64,000 bases of DNA from Bathynomus jamesi (taxonomy: Eukaryota > Arthropoda > Malacostraca > Isopoda > Cirolanidae), in the NCBI GenBank assembly GCA_023014485.1, contig JAJOZX010003210.1, forward strand, positions 1 through 64,000. Direction: 5' to 3'. This document shows positions 44,700-56,808 of this stretch, in pieces. The position numbers were made by a program, and so were the translations under genes. The notes beneath the pieces are model-generated. The model made no database searches and was not told the DNA's origin. It was given only the letters and a program-made list of their open reading frames with translations. Within the stretch, counting starts at the first letter, position 1. Every line of letters begins with the position of its first letter.

Positions 44700-46235
44700 T
44701 CCACAAAATACAAATTAAAATGAAACGTTGGTCTGAAGAAGACTCGAAGTCGAGGTTTTTCCTGTAGGCTAAAATGCTTTTGAGATTTATTAGAGTTCAC
44801 TTTTTTCTGCATTAGGTCACTAAAGGGCACAAGACGATGCTGCCAAGGACAAATTCATATGTGGGCAAATATATATGCGGGCACGCTGAATTATATTGCA
44901 AGTGATATCTTATTCAGGCCACCCATGTACATGTATGTGACGAGGGAGAACCAGTTATGATCTATATACGTGTTCTGCTAAAGTGTGGGAAAGTATGCGC
45001 AGACGACCACAAATTTCCACAATACTGGTGGTTGTAGTGTCTGTGGTAAGAATTAAACATGTGATCGAACGTGATAAGGACTAGGTTAAATATTAGATAC
45101 AGCTAAAAAACATAAAGGTATTAAGACTAAACATTATTAAGAACCACTGTAAAGGTCTCGTGACAATTCGAGCAATGGTTTTAACGACAATTGTGTCGAA
45201 TTCGTTACTGTATTGGTTAGATACTTATTATAAAGAATGTGGCTTTTTTTTACACTATTTTTAATGAATATAAACAATACTAAATTTAATAAGGACACTG
45301 AAGAGAAATGTGTAGCACAGAGGAGGTTTCGTCCCTGCGTCGGCGGTGAGCGACTGCCCGCCCGGGCGTGTCTCTTAACTATACCATCCAGGTATATCAG
45401 GTCTTTTTGGTATGTATTCAAATAATATTGGTTCTATCTTTTCTGTTATTGAGGGGTATTTGACGTTTTATCCTCAAATTAGACTCTTCGCTTAGTTTCT
45501 TTTGTTTTTGCATTTTATGAGTCGTCAGTCAATTTTATTTGAATGGAAGTTTAATTTTTCAAATATGTCTCTCTTATTTTTCGGGTAAGTTTTAGGTTAC
45601 TTTCAATAAAGTACAAAAAAGGATCTTGTTTTGTTTTCCTTTGCCTCATCGTAGCTTCAAAGCGTTTTCTAATTATTTGAAATATTATTTATCACTTCAA
45701 TGATTCGTCGTGCTGGAGGCTCTCAAGGAAAAGACCAACCTATAAGAGAGCTCGAAACGTGTGGTGTATGCAATTTGGAGGATAAAAATATCTCTCTCTC
45801 TCTCTCTCAAATAAGGATATAAAAAAATTAGGTGCTTTTTTTTTATTTTTTATTTTTGAACAAAATGCTTTTAAAATTATTTTATCTTTCATTTCTTTTT
45901 ATCAAAAAGTGGGCATCATATTATAATTCTATAGCTAATGGGAATGCGGGTATTCTCTTATACCCAAATTATAGCAGTTTATTTTTACTACATATAATAA
46001 ATAATATATTTATATATGAAAATAATATTAATATAAAGTTACTAATTACGTTTTAGTACTTTTTATTGTTTTACTTAATCTTATCATAGTACAAAGTACA
46101 AAAGTAACATTTGAGACAATAGCGTACTTTGCAAGTGAGATGGCAAATAAACTTTGAGCAATATTCAGATTCATATACTGTGTATATATATATATATAAT
46201 ATCCCCAATTTTTTATAGTATAATTTTTCATTATC
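44700..46235. other. No recognisable gene
   Basis: Unique-looking sequence. No supported coding region and only a short CT tract near 45790. Confidence 0.5.
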
Positions 46236-46239
46236 TTGG

Positions 46240-46312
<73 letters not shown>
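46240..46312. repeat. (TA)n microsatellite
   Basis: About 73 bases of TA. The following 46320-47080 is AT-rich with (AAT)n at about 46893-46925 and 46980-47015 and no gene. Confidence 0.92.
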
Positions 46313-46313
<1 letters not shown>

Positions 46314-46891
46314 TACATTTATATAAATATACAATCATATATCCGTCCTAATTACACCACATTATAACATTATTATATATAATTCGTTAAATTTATATAA
46401 TTTATTTTCATAAAATGCATTTCTAAAAAAAATATATAAAACACTTTAATATATAGATAATGATATGGTATCATATTATAGATAAAATAGAATAATTATA
46501 TAGATAACATAGACAATAATATTATTATGTTAGAGAAATCAGTCATTAAAACAACTACAAAAAAAATAACAACTAAAATTTATGACTAAATGTACTTTGA
46601 AAAACATTCTGATCAAAGTATATTTTAAACTTACGAAACCCACTTTGAAAATTCTATGTTATTAATCATTTTCTACTTGGAATGAGATCTAAAACTTTGG
46701 TAAACTGACTTTTACAACTTCAGATAAAATTTGGTACTTAGAAAAATGTGGATACTTTGAATAATCAAAGTATTTTTACTTTCTGAATTCTGAAGAGATT
46801 CATAATAATTCTAAAACTTTGATAAGAACAGTAAACCTGTCAGTTTTAAGTGACTAAATATAGCATTTCTTAATTGTATGGACTCATATTT

Positions 46892-46926
<35 letters not shown>

Positions 46927-47089
46927 TTTTTAAGCTTTCATTATATGAAATAAAAAGTACTTATAATGTACTTTTCAGGATAATAATAATAATAATACTA
47001 ATAATATTAATAATAATGAGTAAAAACAAACTGGAATTATTAAAAAATAAGTTCGTTTAATAAGAATTTTATCAAAAAGAAATGAAAGC

Positions 47090-48130
47090 TTATTTGTAAG
47101 TAAGTAATGGTAGTATGGTGCGCAGGTACAAATGGTAAAAATACTCGTGATGCAACATGCAATGTGCAATAGTGCAAATAGTGCAAGAATAAGTGATACA
47201 ACACTTAACAAAAAGTGCAAAAAAAAAAACCTCGTAAGTAAGTGCAGAGTACAACAATTGTGCTAATATATAGCGGATATTACTTAAAGTGCTATAGCAA
47301 TAATTATGTGCTATATATAGCACAATTGCCTTAAAAAGGTGCAATAATGGTGCAAAAAAATTATTCATTTGGTGAATTGTGCTAAAAAACGAACTACAAA
47401 GTGCAATACTTCTTCTAATGTTTCCTACTTTTGTCACATTTGTTGGAACAAACAGCAAAGTAGAATAACATCCGAAGGTTAAAAAAGTGCTAAAAACTAG
47501 TTAATGGTGCAAAATATCACAAGTGCAAAAAAAAAAAAAAAAGGTGCAAAAAATTATCATTGGTGTAAAACAAAAGTGCAAATATCACACAAGTGCAAAA
47601 AAAAGGTGCAAAATATTATCATTGGTGCAAATTAATTGTGCAAATATAACACTAGTGCAAAAATAGTGCAGTTTATAGCATGCAATATGATTTAGCATAA
47701 TTTTTTATTAAGATATTGCTTGAAAAATTTTATAGAATTTAATTATATATAAAATTTAAAAAAAAAAACAAATGTCTTTTCGATTCTATAATTTATAATT
47801 TCTAGATTTACGATAAATAAAATCATAATTATTATATTATTAAAACACTTTAATATATATATATATATATTTTCATATAAAAATTGTGCAACAGATTGAA
47901 AGTTAAAAACCTGATATCAGAGATATAATGTAACAGCTGTTATTAACTGCATGACAAAAAAAAATATCTCAAATTAACCATGTTAAATCACAATAAATTA
48001 ACTTAAAATTAGTTATCACAGTGAACAGAGGTGCAAAAGGAAGTATCACAAGTGCAAAGTGCATTAATATTACCCGTAGTGCAAAATGTGCAAGTGTGCA
48101 AAATGTGCAAGTGCAAAATGTGCAAGTGCA
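47090..48130. repeat. GTGCAAA repeat field
   Basis: Dozens of GTGCAA/GTGCTA/GTGCAAAAA words on one strand, partly in a longer unit (GTGCAAAATATCACAAGTGC and TTATCATTGGTGCAAA repeated near 47505-47640). An AT-rich gap (47700-48015) interrupts the field. No open frame. It lies downstream of the HES gene 3' end. Confidence 0.7.
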
Positions 48131-48299
48131 GAGTTAGTTATTGCTAGTAAATGTAATCAAAACAATTTTTTTTCAATTTTTTTTTTTTTTTTTTTTTGTA
48201 GATTTACATAAAATATATAACAAAAAGATCTAACGTAAATTCTATTTATAAAATTTAACTCTCTTAAAATTTTTTTTGTAAAGGGAGTGACAGTAATAA

Positions 48300-48340
<41 letters not shown>

Positions 48341-48341
48341 T
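48300..48341. repeat. (AAT)n microsatellite
   Basis: Trinucleotide run directly before a mini-MITE. Confidence 0.9.
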
Positions 48342-48342
48342 A

Positions 48343-48422
48343 AAGGGTGATCCAAAAAAAGGTGTTAAAAAAATTTATCGAACTATTTTTTTTTTAGAAA
48401 ACCTTTTCTTTGGATCACCCTG
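48343..48422. mobile_element. 80-bp mariner-type MITE
   Basis: GGGTGATCCAAAAAAAGGT is mirrored by ACCTTTTCTTTGGATCACCC, with TA on both sides. Nothing else is inside. Confidence 0.85.
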
Positions 48423-48935
48423 TATTAATACACCATAAATACATTAATATTTTAAGTATCATTGCTTCATTTTAGGTTTTTAAGTGTATTTAAACAACTT
48501 TTTTTTGTTTTGAACATAATTTGTATTAATTTGTATTGACGCAAAATTTTGTATACAAAAACAAGATTTGTCGGACTCCGACAGACATTTGGACCTCTTA
48601 CAAAACGTTTTTCTTTTGTTTGACTCAGTCACATATTGGACCGGAAATACTTTTTTGTAATGTCTGATTGAATCTGACAAAGGACCGCAAAGGGTTTAAT
48701 ACTAAAAATTTAACTCTGGAATTTACAAAAATTTCTGTAAAAAAAAAACTTTTTTATATTTATTATTGATTATAATTGATAATTATGTATTTAGGATGCG
48801 ATTGCTTAGATTATATTTGAATTTTTTTTTTCTTTTTTTGCCAACTCCCAAAATAATTTTTGAAAAAAAATAAATCGAATTTTGGAACTATGAGTTACAT
48901 AAATTTTCGTATTCATATATATAATTTTATGTAAA

Positions 48936-49808
48936 TCAACGAACCATATGTGGTTTTAGAATTTTCCTACTGGCATCCCAAGGTCGCCAAACGTGTTCTT
49001 GTTCCCCTTGTATCTCTTGGTTTATCTGGGGATGGGCCTTCACTTTTACGCAGTCGTCATTTTTCGGGGTTTAGGAGCGATGGGTCTTCCAATGGTCAAG
49101 GTCTTATTATTGAGGGTTTCTCTGTTGGCGGAACGCTGCGACTGATTGTAAAGTTGGTTGGGCAACAACAACTGGTTCGGGTCGAGGAAGATTAACCTGG
49201 GTTTGTTGGGATAATCTTCACAATGCGGTTGGTCTTCCAAGATGTTTGGGGGACCAGGAATGTTTGGGGGAAATGGAGTAGTCCTTGTACGAATCCTGAT
49301 GAATATCTTTCGTGGTGGTGTCTGGCGAAATTGGACTGCCGTAAACCTTCTCAGGGGAAGAAGTCAAACGAGAAGTTTGGTAGAGGTCATTCGAGGGGTT
49401 GTTTATATTGTTAGTGATGTTTAATTGTATTACTGGAGGGTTGTTGTTAGCGAGACCAGGGGCTTGAGCTCCCATGGAGTTCCCGTTGAATCCGACTAAA
49501 CACTGATCTCTAACGCCAATTTGCTTTTGGAAATTAGGGGGAACGGTGTGTATGATGAAAGTTACAGGTTGCTCGTTCACGATGTTGCTATACTTGACGT
49601 CATTCAATCCTATGTCCACTTTCTCGTTTTTCTCTCCATTCAGGGTTGCCATGTCGTCCGAAAATCTTTTGCTCTCGGATCTAAGAGGTTTATTTTCGGC
49701 ATTGCATTTACTCCTGTCTATGATGTTATATTTCGATTGCATATGGTGGACGAATTTAACGGTCATCTCAAGAATGTCTGCCTTTTCCAGCTTATCGTAT
49801 CGGGACGG
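48936..49808 (-). CDS. HES exon 3: helix 2 to WRPW tail
   Basis: Opens after TTCCATTGTAG with PSRYDKLEKADILEMTV. The frame stays open to a stop at 49218. The adjacent frame is open from upstream of 49240 to 49046 and reads as a proline/asparagine-rich continuation (IFLDPNQLLLPNQLYNQ). The first frame then resumes with KVKAHPQINQEIQGEQEHVW directly followed by RPW. The span is 873 bases, a multiple of three, as expected if one base was gained and one lost. Confidence 0.82.
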
Positions 49809-50566
49809 CTACAATGGAAGGTAAAGGGAAAATTTAGATTCATATACTGTAAATCATTTCATATTTAATCTCTTAACTTCTTAATGCTCATAAAAAAGGA
49901 AGTTCTAAAGACTTAAGAAAAAAAATGACCAAAGACAAACGAAGAAAACCATTAATGAATAATTTATTTCCTAAACGTTTTGGTAATCACTGTTGACATC
50001 TTCAGTACTTAAAATCTTAAGTAATTTGTATTTTTAATACTTTTATGCCTTTATCTCTGAAACGGTAAATTACATTTTCATCATGAAACATTAAACAAAC
50101 AGAAATGATCCTTGAATCTTAACTACTGATGGTGGTGTCATGAATTATGTAAACAAATGATAAGTAAATAGTCTGTATAACCAATATTCCTTCATTCATT
50201 TGTAACCAATACTGGCATCACACTGACACACTAAATACGAGTAATGAACACACTGAATAAAACCCTCTGAATACGAACAAGATGGATAGAGTAAACACGA
50301 CATATTTTTTTTTTTTCCCGAAAAGTGATTATGGTACCAAGTTATTACGTTCAGGAAAACAGTGATCTAATGGGATTATTAGTTTTTCACTTTCACTGCA
50401 AAGATAGTGAAAATGAGAAGGAATTTCTGTGCACATATATGCTGTATACACACACACACACACACACATTAGACGAAAGCGCTTGAGCACCATTCTGTTT
50501 CCTTTCCTTCGTGGTTTTATTCATCATAAATATTTTTCACGTGTTACTTTCGTGAAATAATTTTCA

Positions 50567-50608
<42 letters not shown>

Positions 50609-53600
50609 TATATATATATCCTGAGGATGTCATTAGACGAAAGCCCTTGAGCACCATTCTGTGTTTCCTTTTTCCTTCGTGGTTATTTTCATCATATATA
50701 TATATATATATCTTGATTTTACCGCCAGAATTGTTTATTGTGACGAAGGTCAAGCTTGTTGCTCCACGTTAGGCCTACATCTTACCGTGGAATCCGAAAC
50801 ACGACCTACTAAGGGTCGGACTCGACCTCACAAGTACCCGATCAGCAGCCCAACGTCTTAACCACTAAACTACCTATTTATCTACCAACCAATTTTTTGG
50901 TATGGAAGGATGAATAGCCGGGTGAGCTGAGCGTCACTTGCTATCGAACCCGGGGCCGGTGGATTCGGATTCGTAGTTAGCGATGCTTACCACTAAACGA
51001 CCGAGGCTCATATATCAGGTTGTAACATAAATTCTGCTCGATTAGAAAACGGACGATAGATAATAGAATAACCTCAAGATAATGTGAAATAGTTTTAGAA
51101 ATGTTGCAAAATACACGCGGCGACAAGTTCGCACATGTTTTATCACGATACAGAATGACTTAGGCTAGTGTAGGCTTAGGCTATGGAGGATTAGGCTAAT
51201 GAATATTTTCTCTGGTGTTTTTCATACAGTTACAACGCCACCCCTACGATATTACAGTAATTGAAAAAACATGGACCCCACGAAAGAGCATATTCGACAT
51301 GTGATGCTGTATGAGTTCCATAAAGGATCTAACGCAGTGAATCCGCAAGAAACATTCAAAGAGTTCATGGAAATGATGTTGTGAGCGAATGGATGTGTAG
51401 GAGACGGTTTGAGAAGTTCAGAAATGGAGACTTCAGTCTGAAAGATTATCAACGAACAGGACGACCAAATGAGTTAGATGAAGAGTTGCTGAAAGCAACA
51501 GTGGAGGAAAACCCAACGGTAACTGTAAGAGAACTTGGCCTACAACTCGGCGTTAGCCATATGGCTATTCATCGTCATTTGAAGCTCTTAGGAAAAGTAG
51601 TGAAGGTTGGAAAATGGGTTCCGCATGATTTGTCACAAGCGAATCTTCAACATCGAATCGATATTTGCACATCACTGCATTCTCGGCAACTGCAGGCACC
51701 GTTTTTTAATCGGATCGTCACTGGGACGAAAAATGGGTCCTCTATAACAGTATTAAGCGACGACAGCAGTGGCTTAGCCTGAAACAAAGCCTGAACCTCA
51801 GCCAAGGAATGGACCCCATCCAAAGAAAATTTTGCTATGCGTTTGGTGGGATATGCAAGGAATTATCATTTTGAGCTTCTGCCAGATAACCAAACAATCA
51901 CAGCTGAAGTCTACTGCCAACAACTCCAACGATTGAAGATAGCATTACCAGAAAAACGTCCTGCATTAATTAATCGCAGAGGTGTTCTATTCCACCAGGA
52001 TAACGCGCGCCCTCACACTGCTCGAATCACTACTGCCCAATTGGAGGCATTTGGTTGGGAAAAAATGCCTCATCCACCTTATTCTGGACATCGCACCTTC
52101 AGACTACCATTTATTCAGAAGTCTGCAACACCACCTAGATGGACAAAAGTTGCAATAGGGAAGCTATCGAAAACGAAGTGATCGCTTTTTTTAACTCGAA
52201 ACCAAGGAATTTCTTCGAACGTGGCATAAAAAAACTTTTCTACAAGTGGGAGGAGGTTATAGAAAAAGAAGGGAATTATACTGATGATTAATTTGTCATT
52301 ATGTCATTTAATTTTTGTTGTGAATAAACTAAAAATTCGAGCAAATTTGTCCTCAAAAGTCCTTTAATTTTTGTTCTGAATGAACTAAAAAGTCGAGCGG
52401 AATATATGCTACAACCTTACATATAAACTTTGATTGTGAGTTAAAATTAGTCACTACGTTAAAACAAAAGAAGTATCATTACCGCCGTATTTTGTATTTA
52501 TTGTAATAATAATAATAATTGCCCCATTAATTTCACCAGTAACCAGGGTTGCCAGGTCTGTCCTCTTGGGGACAGTCTGTCCTATTTCAGGTTCGGTTGA
52601 CCTAAACATTTTTAAGGGGACAACCCAAAACTGTCCTCTTTTGTCCTATTTGAGAAATTTATCACATGCATTATAAAAAGAAACATTTAAGAACAAATAT
52701 AATTTTAAACATAAAGTATAAGAGAATATAAATATAACGAAATATATTTACGTTTCTTCAAATGGTTTACACAGTCTCGCCGCCACTGAAGTATGTACAA
52801 TGTACGTATTACGTATTGAAACGTTTTATTACATTTTGGCTATGCATTGCAAAACATTACAGTGTGCCGCGTGGCATGCCGCTTAGTTTTAATGCATAGA
52901 CCCTAGGCAGCTAGACTATAGAGCCTATCGGTCGCGAATCAAACATAAATCAATGTGGTTGTGATTTTGTTCGTTTGATCATGTTAAGTGAATAACCAAG
53001 TTTATATAATATAGTTACATCGCATTATTTGAAATATAAATATATAGCCCTTCAATATGGGAAAGTGGAAGAATACATATAATTACACAAATTTTTAGAT
53101 TTATAAGCTTACTTTTAGCATAAAATAACTCGGTATGGTAATAATTTAAACCTGTTCCTTTTTAAAAAAATTATAACATTGGCTGTCCCCTTTTTTTTTA
53201 GTGTTTGTCCCATTTTAAGAGATATCACCTGGCAACCCTGCCAGTAACACTTCTTGAAGGCCAACACTGATACCCAAGGGTATTTTCTGATTCTGAGTAA
53301 AATTTTATGGCATTAGCAAACACATTCTCCTACATTAGCAAATAATTATTCGCGGGGCATAAAAAGATTATTAATACATTTTTTCGTGCACCCAAACTGC
53401 AATATAATAAATAATACAGGTTTTTTTTATTATGATTTCAAATAATGATAAATTCTTTGTTAAATGACTGCTTTGATTTTGAAAATGATGTAATCTCCAA
53501 GCCGTTAAGTGAGGGTTTTTTTTGAAGTCATTATCATCAGAATATTCGCTGTCAACAAACAACGCATTTGTGCTTAATTTTACATAAGTTATAATAATAA

Positions 53601-54031
53601 TTATGCCAATAGAACATGATTTTGCTTGCAAATGGCGGTTTTGAGCTAGATATGGATAAAAAATAATTTACTGCTCATTTTATTATTGTAACAGCGGAAA
53701 TTGTGTGTGTGTGTGTGTGTGTGTTGTGTGTGTGAATAATCAGTCAGCCGTTCTTTATTAAAATCAAAATAAGAATTTTTCATTAGCGAAAAAAATTGAT
53801 AAATACTATTTATCCTGAAACAACATATATTGAATTTTATTTTTTTAATAAATTATTTTCATAGTTTACCCTCCTTTTCTGTGTTCGACTTAAAGAAAAA
53901 AAAAGAAATAAAGGTGAACTCTTATTTTTACTAAATTAACATTTCTTTTTTCTTTTTCGCAGTTTCTCAACTTTTATTTCCTTTTATTCTTTTGATTGCC
54001 GTAGTTATCCTCTTTTGTTTGGGTCGATTCC

Positions 54032-54087
<56 letters not shown>

Positions 54088-54245
54088 CTCTCTCTCTCTC
54101 TATCTCTCTCTCTCTTAAAGATACTCACATCAACTTTGAAGACCCCAGGAATGCATTTTCTCAGTTCGTTAAAGCTTTCATTCAGCCTCTGTCTTCTTCT
54201 TCTTTCCATTTGAGGTTTGTTGCTCTGCTAAAGAAAAATAAATAA

Positions 54246-54277
<32 letters not shown>

Positions 54278-54523
54278 TGTGGAAATTACGAAATAAATTA
54301 TATTTTTTTAATGTAATTATCCCTGTGTATCCGTCTGTATAAAACCTGTTTGAATCGGGGGGGGGAGGGGGCGTACAAGTCAGTTCATTTGTGGAGTCTG
54401 TTCTTGAACCATTTCTTTATAATATAATTTTATTCTTAATAACAATATTTTATTTCAATTTTAAAGATAAATAATAATGATAATACTACTAATAATAATA
54501 ATAATAATAGTAACAATAATAAC

Positions 54524-54555
<32 letters not shown>

Positions 54556-54638
54556 TAATAATAATAATTACTTGGATGGAATGAAGAAAATTTTTGTTTA
54601 TATAAACTGAAGTAATGTATAAGTCCTTAATTTGCAAT

Positions 54639-54677
<39 letters not shown>

Positions 54678-54810
54678 GTAAAATAAAAAATTTGTCTGCA
54701 AGCTGAAACAACCGGTTTCAAATATTTATAATAGGTATCCAAATTTAATTACATTCTCGTGACCAAAATTAATTTTCTCTCTCTCTCTCTCACATTTTGT
54801 ATAATATATA

Positions 54811-54862
<52 letters not shown>

Positions 54863-54908
54863 ATATGCATTCCATGATGAAATGAAGCATTCGTACTTTT
54901 AAATAATT

Positions 54909-54963
<55 letters not shown>

Positions 54964-55569
54964 TATATATATATATATATATTAATATATATATATATAT
55001 ATATCTTTTTAAAGGTATTTACTGAAAAAAAATGCTATAACAAAATTCAAAAGAAATTGAGTGAACTGAGTCAAATGACCTTTTGTCATTGTCCAGATTA
55101 GATGGATGCAAAAAAGGAAGTACAGTCTAAAATTAGTGAAGATAATGAAAGCAGAAAATAATTGAAATAACTGAAATTGATAATTAAAAATTATTTTACT
55201 TACAGAAGAAATGTACGGTGTGACTTATTAATTATTAGTAATAATGATAATAATAATAATAATAGCTCTTTTCAACAAGGGAACGAGACTCTTGAAAATT
55301 TTATGTTACTCCTTTGCATTGAATGATATGATTTATGATCATTTCGTATAAGATTGTCAACAGTTCAAGTGACGAAATAATTGTCGCTTTTTTCACGGTC
55401 TGAAACAATATGGCGTCAATTTAATGTCCTCCGCTTCCATATCGATTATTTAAAATTAATTACTATCGTTAACACTTACTTTTCTGGTGACCCTCTCAGA
55501 ATGGGGCGAAGTGACCCTCCTGTGGGTGGCATTTTTGCTCCTGTAGCTGTTGGAAGTATCGTAGACCAT
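48936..55569 (-). CDS. Hairy/HES-type bHLH transcriptional repressor
   Basis: A nuclear DNA-binding repressor. Exon 1 (55569-55480) starts MVYDTSNSYRSKN and ends RVTRK. Exon 2 (54224-54129) gives SNKPQMERRRRQRLNESFNE and LRKCIPGVFKVD: basic region with the family's proline, then helix 1. Exon 3 (49808-48936) gives PSRYDKLEKADILEMTVKFV (loop and helix 2), a polar Asn/Pro/Ser-rich region and a WRPW box, the Groucho-binding motif, 15 residues before the stop. All junctions are phase 0 and have GT/AG sites. I do not see a clear Orange domain. Two single-base frame breaks (about 49225-49300 and in an A run near 49055) cancel out. Length would be about 350 residues. The second intron holds several transposons. 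Confidence 0.86.
49815..50455. other. HES intron, no other gene
   Basis: Start of intron 2 on the minus strand. Nothing recognised besides a (CA)n run at its right end. Confidence 0.6.
50463..50700 (+). mobile_element. Two PLE-A terminal repeats in tandem
   Basis: Two solo terminal segments (50463-50570 and 50620-50695), each with GACGAAAGC...TTGAGCACCATTCTG and TTTCCTTC, separated by a TA run. No PLE body. Confidence 0.85.
50712..51008 (-). mobile_element. Dimeric tRNA-headed SINE, copy 2
   Basis: Same order as 12850-13183. A first tRNA-like unit has B box GGTTCGATAG. The second unit (TTTAGTGGTTAAGACG) is followed by GTCGAGTCCG. The body GTGTTTCGGATTCC leads to the tail GCAACAAGCTTGACC. 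Confidence 0.8.
51016..52418 (+). mobile_element. Mariner element, near full length
   Basis: Imperfect TIRs (AGGTTGTAACATAAATTCTG at the left; rev. comp. AGGTTGTAGCATATATTCCG at the right) enclose one transposase reading on the plus strand. Near the 3' end about 65 bases are tandemly duplicated (TTTAATTTTTGTT...AAACTAAAAA...TCGAGC at 52306 and 52362). It lies beside the SINE in the HES intron. Confidence 0.85.
51271..52291 (+). pseudogene. Mariner transposase with intact-looking motifs but broken frame
   Basis: Starts MDPTKEHIRHVMLYEFHKGS. It has the HTH linker DYQRTGRPNELDEELLKATV and the second HTH (GLQLGVSHMAIHRHLKLLGK). The catalytic D residues follow: DEKWVLYN (first), FHQDNARPH (second) and DIAPSDYHLF (third), with the usual spacing. 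An early stop near residue 38 and two or more frameshifts split it. Of the mariners here this one retains the most catalytic sequence. Confidence 0.86.
52544..53240. mobile_element. hAT non-autonomous element with perfect target duplication
   Basis: TIRs CAGGGTTGCCAGGT and ACCTGGCAACCCTG are nearly exact inverses. The 8-bp duplication CCAGTAAC stands at 52536-52543 and 53241-53248. The interior repeats GTCCTCTT/GGGGACAG blocks near both ends and contains no transposase. It sits in the HES intron. Confidence 0.9.
53260..54030. other. HES intron, no other gene
   Basis: AT-rich, with a (GT)n run at about 53702-53735. Confidence 0.55.
54035..54117. repeat. (CT)n microsatellite next to HES splice donor
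   Basis: GA-rich in the sense of the HES transcript. It starts about 11 bases after the exon 2 donor (GTGAGTATC). Confidence 0.95.
54129..54224 (-). CDS. HES exon 2: basic region and helix 1
   Basis: Exactly 96 bases, 32 codons. Acceptor TTTAGCAG, donor GAT|GTGAGT. With exon 1 it produces RKSNKPQMERRRRQRLNESF; the KPxMExRRR core with a proline is diagnostic for the hairy/HES group. The intron at the loop between helix 1 and helix 2 is a position often conserved in the group. Confidence 0.93.
54470..55000. repeat. (AAT)n, (TA)n and (CA)n microsatellite cluster
   Basis: AAT runs at 54478-54565 and 54640-54680. CT, TA and CA runs between 54775 and 55000. All in HES intron 1. Confidence 0.88.
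55480..55569 (-). CDS. HES exon 1, coding start
   Basis: ATG at 55569 gives 30 codons up to the donor AAA|GTAAGTG, a usual N-terminal length for the family. The same frame is open upstream to an acceptor (TTTTTATTCCAG) near 55901. A longer, Ser/Pro-rich N-terminus (SSSSGTRRPSSKNRKE) is therefore possible, with a further 5' exon beyond 55901. Confidence 0.8.
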
Positions 55570-55904
55570 CGCTCCAGCAGAATCTACTTGTTCCTCAGTT
55601 CCAAACCTGATCCTGTCTTCAAGTCGAAATTCATTCTTGTCTAGAGATGGCGTCGGGGAAGTGGTAACACTCTCGGAGAAGAATTCTTTCCGATTTTTGG
55701 AAGAGGGTCTTCGAGTTCCAGAAGAAGATGATGAAACTTGACATGAAGAAGGCGGTGTAGGAGGAAAAGTTCCTTGGAAGAGGAATTTACAGGGGGTTCT
55801 TCTTCGGGAGTGACACAAACCACGTCTGGCCCCCGTTGGAGTTGAGTGGGCACTGATGGTTCTTTCGACATGATCGCTCGAAGGTGCCCAAACAGGAATT
55901 CTGG

Positions 55905-56158
55905 AATAAAAAACTAGATTTTCAGCGTCAGGGAGAAAAAAACTTCGGACCGATGTAAAGTTATTTAATTAGTTGAAATGGGTTCGCATAACACTTTTTA
56001 GTTAAATAACTTTAATTAGTGATATATAATATATATATATAGATATATATATATATATATAAATTATCTCGATTTATCTGTCTTTTGTTAATTTTTCAGT
56101 GATATCTAAAAAAAGTAGTAATTATCCTATATGGTGCGCGAATTTCGTCATCCACTGC

Positions 56159-56213
<55 letters not shown>

Positions 56214-56800
56214 GATTATCTGTATGGTCGATTATAAATCTCCAGCAAAAACTAGATTACAGGTAAAACTCTGAAGTCATACTCGCCAAGATGGAATTTG
56301 CCGAGCCAAGATGTTATCACTACTTTAAACAAAGCGGGAATTATCTTCGTTTAGTTAAGGAATCATCATTATAATCAGTGAAAAAGTGTTAGAAAATGGC
56401 ACAGCGCTCAGGCCAACTAATGCAGCCATTATTATTACTTGCCACTTTCACTATTTTTACGTAATAAATAAGGTAAAATGCCATTCATTTTGCCTAAATG
56501 CATCCATGTTTCCGAGGGCATATTCAGATGAAAATACTGTGAATATATTAACGTCATATCAACTATCTTAAAATTGTAAAAACTCTCTCACTTGTATTCT
56601 TTTCTGAATATAAAGTTTGAATCTTGAATATTCTATAATCTACTGGTAGTCAAATTAAATGCTTATGCAATGAAATGGTGAAATGTATTTGCTGATTCTT
56701 TCAAATCTTCATATGGAATAGTCCAAGGAACTTCGCTGTCAACCACAGTATTTAGTGTGTGTATACTGATGACTTGCATAATAAAAACTGTATATATGTA
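55905..56800. other. Upstream of HES, no gene recognised
   Basis: AT-rich with (TA)n at 56020-56060 and 56160-56212. Candidate promoter region by position only. Confidence 0.45.
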
Positions 56801-56808
56801 TATATATA

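Noticed and set aside
47340..47410. GTGCAATA words as miR-92 seed-match sponge
   Set aside because: Only a few of the GTGCAA words have the full seed match. They are on the strand opposite to the neighbouring HES gene, and no transcript across the field is known.
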